Origin: Proales similis
Lineage: Eukaryota; Rotifera; Eurotatoria; Ploima; Proalidae
Length of the DNA: 64,000 bases
Direction: 5' to 3'
Assembly (NCBI GenBank): GCA_019059635.1
Contig: JAGVRJ010000009.1
Coordinates: 558,001 to 622,000 of the forward strand
Position numbers and translations under genes: made by a program. Position 1 is the first letter of the stretch; each line of letters starts with the position of its first letter. Shown in pieces: positions 22,047-32,657 of the stretch. Below the pieces are notes generated by a model. The model did not search any database, was not told the DNA's origin, and saw only the letters and a list, made by a program, of their open reading frames with translations.

Positions 22047-25000
22047 ATGCAGTTTGAGTCGAAAAGCTTGGCATCGTTGACCAACGACGACTCAAAAGTT
22101 CTTGGCAGTTTAGCGCTTAAGCTAAAACGAGTCAAACGGCCCGAGCAGGCTAGATTGGACGAGAGCGTACTCAACAGCAGTTGGTCGCCGTTAAACAACT
22201 CTCAAAGCAAACAGTCTGTAAGTGAGCTCTCATTTCTGCTCGGCTTTCTTCTATTCATCTCTGATCCTTATGCCAAAGGTGTTTGAGAAGAGAGTGGACC
22301 TCATCTCTCATTGGGTATGACTGTCTCTTTTTTAAACTGTCTCAATTGTTTCGCATCGAGGAAATGATGAAAATTTCAAGTTCGATTTGTGGAATGACAA
22401 TCAGCGCAAAATACTGCTGAGCAAAGTTTTATCGCAATGCAGGCCGTCGCAGATCTGCTTTGTCGAAGATCTCTTTCAGCAGTGCGGCGTTTTCGAGCGC
22501 AAAGACTTTACAACTACTCTGCCCAAATATTTGTCAATTTACATATTTTCATTTCTCTCGCCCAAAGACCTCAGCCGATGTGCCCAGGTCTCATCGCACT
22601 GGAAGTACCTCTCCGAACAGGACGACATTTGGATGCCCAAGTGTATGCGATTCGGCTGGTTTTTGCCTTACAAGCCATCGGACAGAGAGAACGGTGCCTG
22701 GAAATCGCACTACATTGAATGCTTTAATCGACTCGACTCGTCAGTCCTTAGCAGGGAGGAAGTGGCTGCACTCAGGCCAAGAGAGAAAGTCAAGCGAGTC
22801 GTTAGTGCTGAAGAGTTGGAAGCCAGCTATAAACGTCCACCACTTGCCAAAGGTTGGTTGACTGCCCGCTTGGCTCTAAAAGCTTTTCAGTTCGAATTTT
22901 GTTTAGATCACGTTTACACAGCACGCAAGCCATGGATGCCGGCCGGCAGTAACGAATCGAGCCTTCGCGACTCTCACAGGTTCTTATCAAGCGGCAGGAA
23001 ATTCCAGAGCAACTTGAACCGATCGTACGCCGAGCCTGTTGCTGAGCGAGCCAAAGCGGTAAATCTCAATCTATCTGATATTGGTTTTATTTTATGTTCA
23101 ATTGTCATTGAGGAGTTGAACTGGCTCCGACAAAGCGTGCCATTTCAATTGACACAGACGAGGAAGCGGCTCAATGCCCAAATGAGCAAATCTGAAAGCG
23201 CCCTCGAGTATTCAATCTTTTACACTTAAATCAGTCATTTTCATTGACGCAAAAAAAAGAAGGACAAGCGATCTGTTTGTTGACGCGCAAGTTGATCTAA
23301 AAGCCAAAAGTGTCCCAATTCAAAGTGGTCTCGTGAGCGTGCTGTTTATCAGCTCTGCTGTCAAATGCTCGAGTGTAATCGTCAGTTTGCTGAATTTGTG
23401 GACAATTTCTCTAAAATTTTGATTTAGTTGTTGCACGATGGGGTTAACAGCCAGACAATAGCGATACCCTACGACTATGAGAGCACAAGTCTCGAAGAGC
23501 TGGCCGAAAAGCTTCAGGAAAAATTGAGCGGACGAAAAGCGCGGTAGTTACAGCGACCGCAAGCAGAAGCACTTTTTTCATTTTTGTTTTAAAGATCGAT
23601 CGGCTTTTTTGTGCATTTTGAAAAGCCCGGCCAAATAGCGCTGAGCAAATCGGAAGCAATTTACAAATTCAATGTCGAGTCGAATCGAATCAGTGCTTTT
23701 CTTCTCGTTGTCTGTAGATGCTTGACCACACGCTCGGGCTCGCTGGACTTTTTCCTTCCGCTTGGATGTTCAGGTAGGTAGATTTGGGCGTTGACCTCTC
23801 TAGCAGGCGCTCAGACTTACTGATTGACGAAGTTGATGGGAAAACTTTGGCCGAAAAGATTCACCAGCTGACGAACGCGACGGTTCGCTACCCGACCGGT
23901 TATCTTGGTCAATTCAAATTTGGTAATTTTAATTCGTATTCGCTAAAAGCTGCCTTCTTTCTACAACTAACTAATGTGGTCTAGTCCAAGGTCACTGGAG
24001 TGATACCGACCAGCAGCTGGTTCAGGTGCCTGAGCAGTATTTTCACTCAAACGGCTTGAACGAGTGGGTGCGATTCTGTCAGTTGTGGGAGCAGGCTCAT
24101 GACAAAATAAGCGAACTGATCAACACCGAGCTCATTCCCGATTACGGCGTTGAACTCACACAGAAACTGGCTGGTTGGTTAATAGTTCTTCTCTGATTAA
24201 TATTTAGGCCCATCTCAAGAGGCCTATGTCAGCCAAGGTAGTCAGGGAGAGTATGGAGAGCAGATCGATTCTAAATCAAAATTCGCTAAACGAAAAACTG
24301 CAGCAAATTATTTCGACCGCGGCTAGCACAAGCCAAAGCGAGGTGAGCGAAAAAAATCTCCGTTCTTCTCAATCTGGTCTCACTTGAGTCTGATTAGGCT
24401 GAATTTTTCGAATGCATGGTTGAGCAATTCAAATCAAATCAAATCGAGCGCCAAGCAGACTCAAGGTCAAAATCAGAAGCCGAAGAGGAAAAATCTGACA
24501 GGTATTTGGATTTGATGAGGGCAGTTCTTAATAGTGAAACACTTTGATAAACTGACTGAAAATGCAAAGCGCTGAAACGACTGCCTCGATGGACAAGGAA
24601 CCTCGAATGGAGAGGACACAGCTTGTGTTTGATCTTGTCCATTCAGAAGGCGCCTATCTGAAAAAATTGGAAACTCTTCACAACTTCTATGCCAAGCCGC
24701 TGCATTCGGCAAACGAAACAAATCAGTAAGCAAGCGTACTTGGTGTTGGTTGGACGACTGAATAAACCAAAACGTGAAAAGGTCCATTCTGCCTCGGTCG
24801 ACTGTTCAGACTCTATTCGGAGAGATCGGGCTCCTTCACCGCAACTCAAAGTAAGTGCCGAGATTCATCGCTTCCAACCAAAACAAGCCAATACTCATCA
24901 TCTTTGTGCTTGTATTATTTTTCCAATAGACGTTTCTACGACGCACTTGTGCAAGCATTGGAAGGAGAAGACGATCATTTGGCAAACGCCATCTCGATTC

Positions 25001-26031
25001 TAGGCAAATCACTTGAGCCCTACTACGATCTGATTGACAAGTTCGAGTTCATTGTCGACGCGGTTGATCGAATAGCGAGCTCCAATTCCAAATTCCAAAG
25101 CTTCTTATTTCAAATGAAAAACTCGATGACCAATGAGCCTCGTTTCAGGTTACTGGGTTTTGCTGATCAATGCTGCTTTGTCAAGCTTGTCAATCTTGCT
25201 TCTTTCAGTCTGAGCGAACTCTACCAGGCCATTCCGAGTCGAATAAAAGAATATTTAAACTTGTTGGCTTCGCTCGAGCTTCTCACTCCAGCAACTCACG
25301 CAGATCGGCGGCCAATTCGATCAACATGCGACTCGCTGCGTCTACTGCACTTGCATATAAAAAAGGTGAGTCCTGCTCAACGTTGCCTCAATCGCTGATA
25401 ATGATGTCGATCCAGGCTGAGGAAAGAGCCGAACGGAAATGGAGAATGGCCAAGATACGGAGGCTGACCGACATAGCGGTGAGTTTCCAAGGGCCAAGTT
25501 GCTTGAGATGATTTTCGGTTTAATTCTGAAGCAGAATTTGGATCGACCTGGAAGATACTTGCTTCTTGACGTGTCTGCATTTGAAATAGACAAGATCACG
25601 TTTAGCTACTTGAGGGACGTTCGCTGCTTTGTATTCAATGACGCAATTCTACTGGCGCAACGTCAGCACAAGCACATTCCTTTTTCAAAGTAAGTAAGCC
25701 ACACGCGTCAAATTTAGAAGCTCGCTTGATTTCATTCGTTTTGCTCTAGTCTCAAAGAGGAAGTGCTAACCGACTGCAAACTAGTGTCAGACTTCTACAA
25801 GGTTCATGTGACTCCAGTAACAAGCCCAAGAGGTATCTCGTCCCCTCCCCACTCACCTGCTCTCTTCTGAGTTTTTTGTTGTAATCGGCAATCGAAACTA
25901 AAGAGCCTCCGTTCGTGCTGAACATCGTGGCTGGAAAACTGCTTGATAGAATGATTGCATTCAAAAGCGAGCGAGAGATGAGGAAATTTCTACAAGCATT
26001 AGACGCCGTGGACACATTGGTCGGTTCCTAA
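22047..26031 (+). CDS. ECT2L: F-box plus RhoGEF (DH-PH) protein, ECT2L type
   Basis: Human ECT2L (FBXO49) joins an F-box to a Dbl-homology and PH module; this gene has the same order. Early exons are 22047-22217, a 12-codon exon 22279-22314 (VFEKRVDLISHW), 22381-22852 and 22907 to about 23058. The F-box is LPKYLSIYIFSFLSPKDLSR, followed by WKYLSEQDDIWMPKCMRFGW. A central part shared with ECT2L reads VLFISSAVKCSS then LLHDGVNSQTIAIPYDYEST and SGRKARSIGFFV (about 23340-23600). The DH domain starts with RTQLVFDLVHSEGAYLKKLE (about 24610) and continues through SRIKEYLNLLASLELLTPA. The PH part has DVRCFVFNDAILLAQRQ and ends VAGKLLDRMIAFKSE to the stop at 26029-26031. The joins between 23059 and about 23260 are not resolved. 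It could ubiquitinate through SCF and activate Rho GTPases (family inference). Confidence 0.85.
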
Positions 26032-26187
26032 TCGTTCTCAGGCGCGGTTTCCCTTCGACTAAGGAATAAATGAACGAAATGGCCAATAACGAGCATGATT
26101 TTATTCTTTTCTGCTTTATAAGCACTCAAGCCAGCCTTTGATAGAGGCGAAGCAATAATAAAAGAGAAAAGGAAAAGAGAGCAACGA

Positions 26188-27602
26188 TTAGCTTTTAGTG
26201 CTCGTTGGTTTTTGTTTCTGCTGGGCGGAAGCGGGCAAAAGCGAATATTCAATAAAACTCGGTTCGGGAACGAAAATCTTCAAATTCGGGTTGTTTTGAA
26301 CCACTTCGGGATGGAAAAATTTGCATCTGCGCTCCTTTCTGTATTGGCAGTTTTCACCGTACCAGCAAACGGGAATGGTACGACCGAAGTATTGGCGCTG
26401 ATTATAATCTCCGTTGCTTGAAGACAAGCTACCAGCGGCGTTGGGGTCCAATTTTCGCCGAGTTCTGCTACTCTCGTCTTTGGCGAAACTCTGATTCGAC
26501 GCTAGTCCTTTGTGAGCGCCACTTTTCGCAGCCTTTTCAGGCCTGAAGAACGAATTGAGCTCCGGCTTTCTCTGCACTTCTTGTCCGAGCGATTGGTGAG
26601 CGTGTTGTTGCTCATTTGGTGCCTCTTGATGATGCTGGTCGTTATGATGATGGTGATGATTGCTTTGTTGAAGGTGATTGGTGACTGCGATCGAATGGGG
26701 CTCAAGTTCAATATTTGTGTGAACGGCAGGCTCATGTTCTTCATAATAATTCAAGGTCATTTTGTTCTCGTTAAATCTCTCATTTGGCCGGCTGCTTTCT
26801 TCTTTTTGCTCTTGAGAGCTGCTGAACTGTGCTTTTACTTCAGAAACCTGATAGCCTTGAGGAAATTGATTAAGAATTCGGCCTGATTGATTAGGATCCA
26901 TTTTTTACCTTCATTCACGTGAGTATCAAGCGGCTGAATAGGGGCCACGTTTGGATACATGTTGTTTACCGTACCGTAATAAGGCACAGTTTGTCCCATG
27001 TACTCAGACTGTGCGACAATGCCTGCATTGAAACGTGGAGTCGGAGGCGGCGGATGGGCTGGATAGACGCTGGGTCTTGGCGGAGAGCCCAAGAACGGAT
27101 TAATCGAGAAGCGACAGACGACGTTTGGAAATAGACATTGACAATTGTTATCTTTGCATCCAGGGCAGAAGAGAGGAAAGCTTGTGTTTAGAAGAGCGTT
27201 GATGGCATTGGCATTCAAGTCGGAACCGCTCTGGCTGACCGATAGTTTATTGAACGCAGAGAGAAGTGCAGTCAGGACAGCAGGTTCGATGCCGAGCTGA
27301 TGCTCACATCGAAACCCGTAGGATATCATTCCGCCCGGCTGGACCATTTGATATGGCGCGTATTGCATTGAATTGTAATGAATGAAATTTCCGGCTGCCA
27401 TTTGCTGAGCATTTTCTATGCTTGCCGGGTCAGCATTGAAATAGACCGGCGCATCCTGAAGCTTTTGTTTTTGCAGTTCAGGTGCGTATGGTTCGCTTAA
27501 TAGGGAGCTATTGGCCTTGGACTGCCTGTGCTCCGAAGGAGTTGACTGCGGGACAGTGCTGCTGCCGCTTGCGAGCATTTGCTTCTTGGCCTTGCCGCTC
27601 AT
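26188..27602 (-). CDS. CCCH zinc-finger protein with His/Gln-rich region, not recognised
   Basis: Two exons (26909-27602 and 26188-26855) separated by a 53 bp intron give 453 residues; phases agree. The ATG at 27602 follows a purine context and has no upstream in-frame ATG. The N-terminal half is low in charge and has a Cys cluster around CPGCKDNNCQC, a Pro-rich stretch (SPPRPSVYPAHPPPPTPRF) and Tyr/Pro/Gln-rich sequence. The C-terminal half has a His-rich run (NHHHHHNDQHH), basic Ser/Arg sequence, and one CCCH finger C-x5-C-x7-C-x3-H in CWYGENCQYRKERRCKFFH. A single CCCH finger beside low-complexity sequence suggests an RNA-binding protein, but I do not recognise the family. It converges with ECT2L, 156 bp apart. 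Confidence 0.75.
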
Positions 27603-28133
27603 TTTCAAGGATATATATGTGAAATGAATAAGCGTAGACAAATGAAAAGTTGATTGGTTGCTCAAGCGATAGTGGCTGTGTCTCTATGATCTACGATCAA
27701 GCAATAATTGAATGACTTGTTAGGAGCCTAATCAGGGTTGGCAAGGAGCCAATAAGCCGCCAGCGATCGAGCCTATTTTATTTGAACTCTCGCTCGTCTC
27801 TAGTATAATTCTCGCTTCAAGTTGACCTGATTGCGAATGTCTGAACTTGTGACCAATTTCATGCTCGACCGAATTCACAACTTGCAATGACACACTGTCC
27901 CTCTTTTATTGAAGCTTCACGGATGAGCATTCTAAATGTTAATTTTATATGACTGGACAGGTAGCAATAACAACGCTCAGACGATTTATTGAATCAAAAG
28001 CTTTAAATTTGAATTCGGAGACATAGAGACGGAGAGAGATAGAGAGTCATTGAGTAGACCAGAGATTAAAAGGGACACACGCGGCGTAGATGAACAAAAT
28101 TAATAGAAAAAGCGCTGGGGGCAGGCAAGCTGA
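27603..28133. other. Intergenic, CCCH gene promoter side
   Basis: Between the start of the CCCH gene and the 3' end of GTP cyclohydrolase, both on the minus strand. A short GA-rich patch occurs at about 28028-28045. No gene is seen. Confidence 0.5.
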
Positions 28134-28963
28134 TTAAGAGTTGATTAAACTTAGAAATTCTTCCCGGGTCCGTGGATCCTCTCTGAGTGTGCCCTGCATG
28201 CAGCTAGTTAAGGTCTTGCTGTTCAGCTTTTGTACTCCTCGCATCACCATGCACATGTGACTGCCGATGAAACATAAGACACGAATAGAACGTTTTACTT
28301 TGCCAATTTGGCAAGACTTACGTGGCTTCAATGACGACACCGACGCCGCGCGGCTCAACTGCATCCTGAATGGCCTGGGCGATCTGTTTGGTTAAGCGTT
28401 CTTGCACTTTTGTGTTTTTTTTTTTGTTATCAATTTGCCTGTGAATGATTTAGATGTTGATGCTATTCATTCAAGTACCTTGAAGTCTTCTGCTATACAT
28501 TTCGACGATTCTATTTGGGAACGAACACATTTTGAATTGGAAAAGATCGAGCGGTCGACAGGGCTGTTTACCTGGCAACTTTGCTGAGGCCGAGGATTTT
28601 CTTGTTGGGCAAGTAGCCGACAGAGACTTTGCCCATGAATGGAATTAGATGATGTTCGCAGAGAGAGAACACTTCGATGTCTTTGACAATCACAAGGTCG
28701 TCGGTGTCTTCGGTGAATATGGCGTCTGAAACCACGTCCTCGATGGTTTGAGTGTAGCCACTGGTGAAGTAAAGGACGGCCTTGGCTGCTCGTTCAGGGG
28801 TCTTCAAAAGGCCTTGTCGAGACGAGTTTTCACCGACTGACTCGATTATGCGCTTGTAAGCGTCAGTCAACGAGTCCATGTGGCTCCTGTTCTCAATTTG
28901 AATGTCTTCTTGATCATTCACGCTCACGTGAGTTAGCTGCTTGTATTTGTTGAACGAAGTCAT
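28134..28963 (-). CDS. GCH1: GTP cyclohydrolase I
   Basis: First enzyme of tetrahydrobiopterin synthesis, converting GTP to dihydroneopterin triphosphate; the cofactor serves aromatic amino-acid hydroxylases. Exons 28572-28963, 28479-28510 (32 bp), 28322-28406 and 28134-28260 join in phase and give 211 residues. [14 protein letters not shown], the zinc-site segment [40 protein letters not shown] and [14 protein letters not shown] are canonical. Zinc ligands Cys102, His105 and Cys173 are present. The start is the first in-frame ATG, but an acceptor-like site at about 28998 followed by an open in-frame stretch means that an upstream coding exon is possible, as first exons of this gene vary in insects. 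Confidence 0.96.
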
Positions 28964-29837
28964 GTCCGAGAAGTGATTTTCTAAATTCTCCAAGCAACCC
29001 TAAAGAGGCGGAAAATTTAACTTAAAAAAAAAAATAGCAAAGCAAAATGTCACTGATTTAATTAATCGTTTTTATGACTCTAATGATTGAGTAAAAAAGT
29101 AAATTGTTGGGTAGAGGGCACGGAATGGCTTCGAAAGGTTGAAGTTGCATGAAAAGTTAAAGTGAAGGCGCAGTATGCTGTTACGACACTACGACACGAT
29201 GAGTTGGTGCCGTCGGCTCGGAGGCGAACTATCAAACAACGGTGGTAAACAAACGACGTTTTAATAGGCAACGAGGCCGGAAATCATTGAGAGCATGATC
29301 GCAATCTAAATGCAAATGGTGAGCGCACTCGTCAAGCATGTCAACAAAGTTAACTTTAGCCGGCGACTAGCGATTGGCAGGCAAGTATGCTGGCGCTCTT
29401 GACATGCGAAACGACGTCTGCTGCTCTCAATGGTGTGTGGGAGAGTCTCTTGGATGGATTTTGTAACTTAATTGAGCCTTGGCTTTCCTCTCGCATTACG
29501 TCAGATCAATCACTACGCGCTGCATCCGAGAGAAAGCGCGTGCGTGTGTGTGTCTGTGTGTTTAACTACATCGATCTCAGACACTCGCAGACGGTTAAGT
29601 GTATGCAAACGACAACCAGCTCAGACCAACCGTCTCTCTCTCTCATACTTCTTGCATCTGACCCGCCCACCTCGCTTTGTTGCCTGCTTTTAATTAGAGC
29701 CTCGCTTATCGCATTTGACATTTATCTTTTGAAATCTTCACACGGAATTACACGCCTCATCATGGTTGTGTTGAAAACGTTTATTTTAATCGGCTAATGA
29801 GAAAAGAAATTCTAAACGAGCATAGTGGACATGTGGT
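28964..29837. other. Intergenic, GCH1 upstream region
   Basis: Between GCH1 and the 3' end of TMEM87. It should hold the GCH1 promoter and possibly a first exon. Short GT and CT runs occur at about 29540-29560 and 29632-29644. The plus-strand open frame at 29387-29797 has no recognisable product and starts without supporting context. Confidence 0.5.
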
Positions 29838-32208
29838 TCAGTCCATTTTAGACATTTCCAGACGAGTTGTCGCGAGCTCCTCGTCTGAATCGACGATGCC
29901 GGGCAATGCTCTATTCAACAAGTTGTGACGTTTGTTTGTTGTTTGTGACGGCTTTTAATGATCGAATTCAACTCACGTTTCGGCAAATGAGCTCGGCACG
30001 TTTTCCTCCACCCACTTAAGCTCGTCTTCAATGCTTCTCGCTTGACTCGAGCTCGTCGGCTTGCTCGAATCGCGCCCAGAGCTTGTTCTTGTCCTCATTT
30101 TGGTGCTGTCTGATAAAAGTCAATTAATCATCAGTGTGTCGAGCCGCTCTCTGAGACTAGTGCGTAGACAAACCAAACAGTTCGTTCTCGGCCATTTCGT
30201 CGTCATCGTCGTCAAAATCTTCGTTGTCGATGAGCGGCGAGAAGGCATATCGCTGACTGTTCTTCGACGGACGCCACAGGATTATAATTATTAGCAGAAT
30301 GAATGAGAATAAAATGTGCCAAAAGGCATCGTCAAGCCAGAGCTCCTCCCAGTCCTGTCCAAATGCGGTTGTTTTAATTCATTCTAGATGTGACCGTCTG
30401 CTGGACTAACCTTGAGACAGTCGACAAATCGAAAGCGAAAGATTGACCAGATCATGAATATCACGCTTGCTTGAGTTAAATCAAATTAGCAGAGCGTCCG
30501 GACGACCGTGATTGTTCTAATTACCAACAAGGCAGAAGGCGAGGGTGTTGGCGAAATGCCGGTACAGAGTGAGCTTGGTCACGTTGCGTCTGAGTCTGAG
30601 CGTGTGCATGGTCTGTTGAAGACTGGTCGCGATCCAATAGGATATGGCAACGTCAATGAACACCAGTGGAACACCGGCCAGAGCGCCTTTGCTGTCCGTG
30701 TTTTCCTTACGCTATTAAGCCCTTTTAAAAAACAAGCCTCGCTTAATCGCCTCAGCTGGCTTACCTCAATAACGCGAAACAAACTGTCGATCAGGGCGAA
30801 TACAAAGTAGACACCGCCTGCCGTTAAAATCTTGCTCATGGTCGATCCCAGACGCGGCCTGTTTTCATCAGAAATGTTCAGACTCTATGGATGCAGTCTA
30901 AGCATTGGACGTTACTTGGTTATTCCGAAGCCCACGCTGACTAAAATGACCAGCATGCGAGCCAGACTTCGCTTGAGACATGAAATGATCTCCGCAGTTA
31001 TTACCGCGTACTTGTCTGATTTTTGCTCTAGTGCGATTTCAATCGAACGTATCGGGGATGAGTGACTTACAGGCGTAGCCGTGTCGGTTGATTCCTTCAT
31101 ACTCGGCCAAGAATGCGGCCTTCTCCATCAGGCCGAGGAGAATAACTGCGCCTATCCATATTTGAATTCGAAGCATGTCTCTCCAATAAACGAACGAGCT
31201 TATCGTCCAGAATAGGGCGAAGCCTGAGTAGACTGCGCACATTATACTGTAAAACTGATTTCAATTTAAGTAATCGTTGCGTCTAATTCGCTTGGACAAA
31301 TCAAATATTTACGGGCAGAAAAGGCCAATCATAGGCTGACAAGTAGCCGCCGTGGTATTTAAATGCGATCGTCACCCTAAGTTGGTAGTTTCGCTTGTTC
31401 ACTGATCGGGTAACCAGGAAAAATGAGTAAGGTCCATTGGCCCATGTCTGGGCAATGTGGTCATTCTGAGAAAATGTCGATTTTAAGTCGAAACAAGCAG
31501 AAGGCTCAGACTAATTAGACTAAATTGATTACATTCACATTCAAATGGTTGAAAACCTCTTCGGTGTTGTTGCTAATCGGATAAGTCGGATTGGGTCTGC
31601 CAGTGCTTTGTGTGGGATAGTTTGGACTATCTGTTGGATAGTTTGGGCTATCTGTGGGATAGGCTGAGATACTAGGAAAAGTGGCTGATTGCGGTGAGTC
31701 ACGTCGACGCCGATCGAACTCTGTTGGGCTCTTTTTCATGTTTACGTAGTGAAGCTCAGACGGAACCATTTCCACAAACGTAATGGAATGGTGACAAGTA
31801 TACTCCTTGATCGGATGCTTAATGAAGGCTAGCTTGGTGCTTGGACCAAAGCTGATATCCGGATTCTCGAACATTTGAAGGGCAATATCTTCGTCCGGCT
31901 GCTCGCCTGACCTGTAAAACTCATTGGCGCACTCGGACAATCGAAGCACCCAGCCGATTTCGACCACTGCGTCCTCCAAGCATTCGACTTTAAGTTGAAT
32001 TAGCGTTTGATTGTAAAATCCGCGATTAAATATTGCAAAGTAGTTTCTGTCCTGTAAATAGAAAGGTGTATTGAAACAGCGAATGATGACTCGTCTCCTC
32101 TAGAAGGGGTCTCCCTACCTGGTCGAGCGTGAAGTCATATTTGCCTTGCCAGCCGAATCCACAGGCAACGTGAACGGTGCCAAATACCATGAGCAGTTCA
32201 GCTATCAT
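29838..32208 (-). CDS. TMEM87A: TMEM87-family Golgi seven-TM protein
   Basis: TMEM87 proteins have a lumenal GOLD-like domain and seven membrane passes and act in Golgi/endosome trafficking and mechanosensitive currents. The ATG at 32208 opens a signal peptide ([19 protein letters not shown]). The lumenal part follows in exons around 31515-32110. The membrane part has [20 protein letters not shown] (about 31100-31250), [20 protein letters not shown] (about 30910-30990), then further passes with [15 protein letters not shown] near 30300. The C-terminal end reads [20 protein letters not shown], matching the family's LPALLDSDEE..ERSK end; the stop is at 29838-29840. About ten exons are needed; boundaries of several are approximate. 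The lumenal domain contains a lineage-specific PTDSPNY tandem repeat. One TMEM87 gene is assumed equivalent to vertebrate TMEM87A/B. Confidence 0.88.
31617..31665. repeat. Short in-frame tandem repeat in TMEM87
   Basis: Roughly 21 bp units, about two and a half copies, encode [19 protein letters not shown] in the lumenal loop. Units differ by a few bases, so the repeat is not brand-new. Confidence 0.7.
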
Positions 32209-32657
32209 TCTGCTCGGCTAAATTTCTTGCACATGCCCTTTTAGAAATCTGAACGAGAAAGAAATGCAGAGCTGCATAATAGAAATCGCACGAAAGCCCA
32301 CGTAGGCAAGCAGTTGATGACTCATTTAGATCTCTGGTCGGATTTTCACTCACGACTGACCACTAACAATTGAGAGTCGAAACTAGGCCAAGTCAAGCCG
32401 GACGCAGACTCCTGAGGCCAAGTAGTGAAAATTCTTAATTTCATTTTCACCGATCAACCAAATCGATCATCAAAGCGAATTTATGCTCAGTTAAATCAAA
32501 ATCAACACTTACGCTTGATTGCAAAGTAAACTTGTCGGCGCCAAACGAAAGAACAAGCAAAAAGCTCAACACACTGAGCTTTTGCTCTTTGAATGCGTGT
32601 TGGTGTTTGATTTCTTGCAACTTTTTGATTTTAAGACAAACAGCATCTAGTTGAGAA
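32209..32657. other. Shared divergent promoter region TMEM87/NDC80
   Basis: About 450 bp separate the two start codons, which point away from each other. No TATA box of the LRR-gene type is seen. Likely holds both promoters and leaders. Confidence 0.5.

Noticed and set aside
21905-22198. Minus-strand open frame overlapping the first ECT2L exon
   Set aside because: Antisense to the exon coding for the ECT2L N-terminus (SSWSPLNNSQSKQS), which matches F-box relatives.
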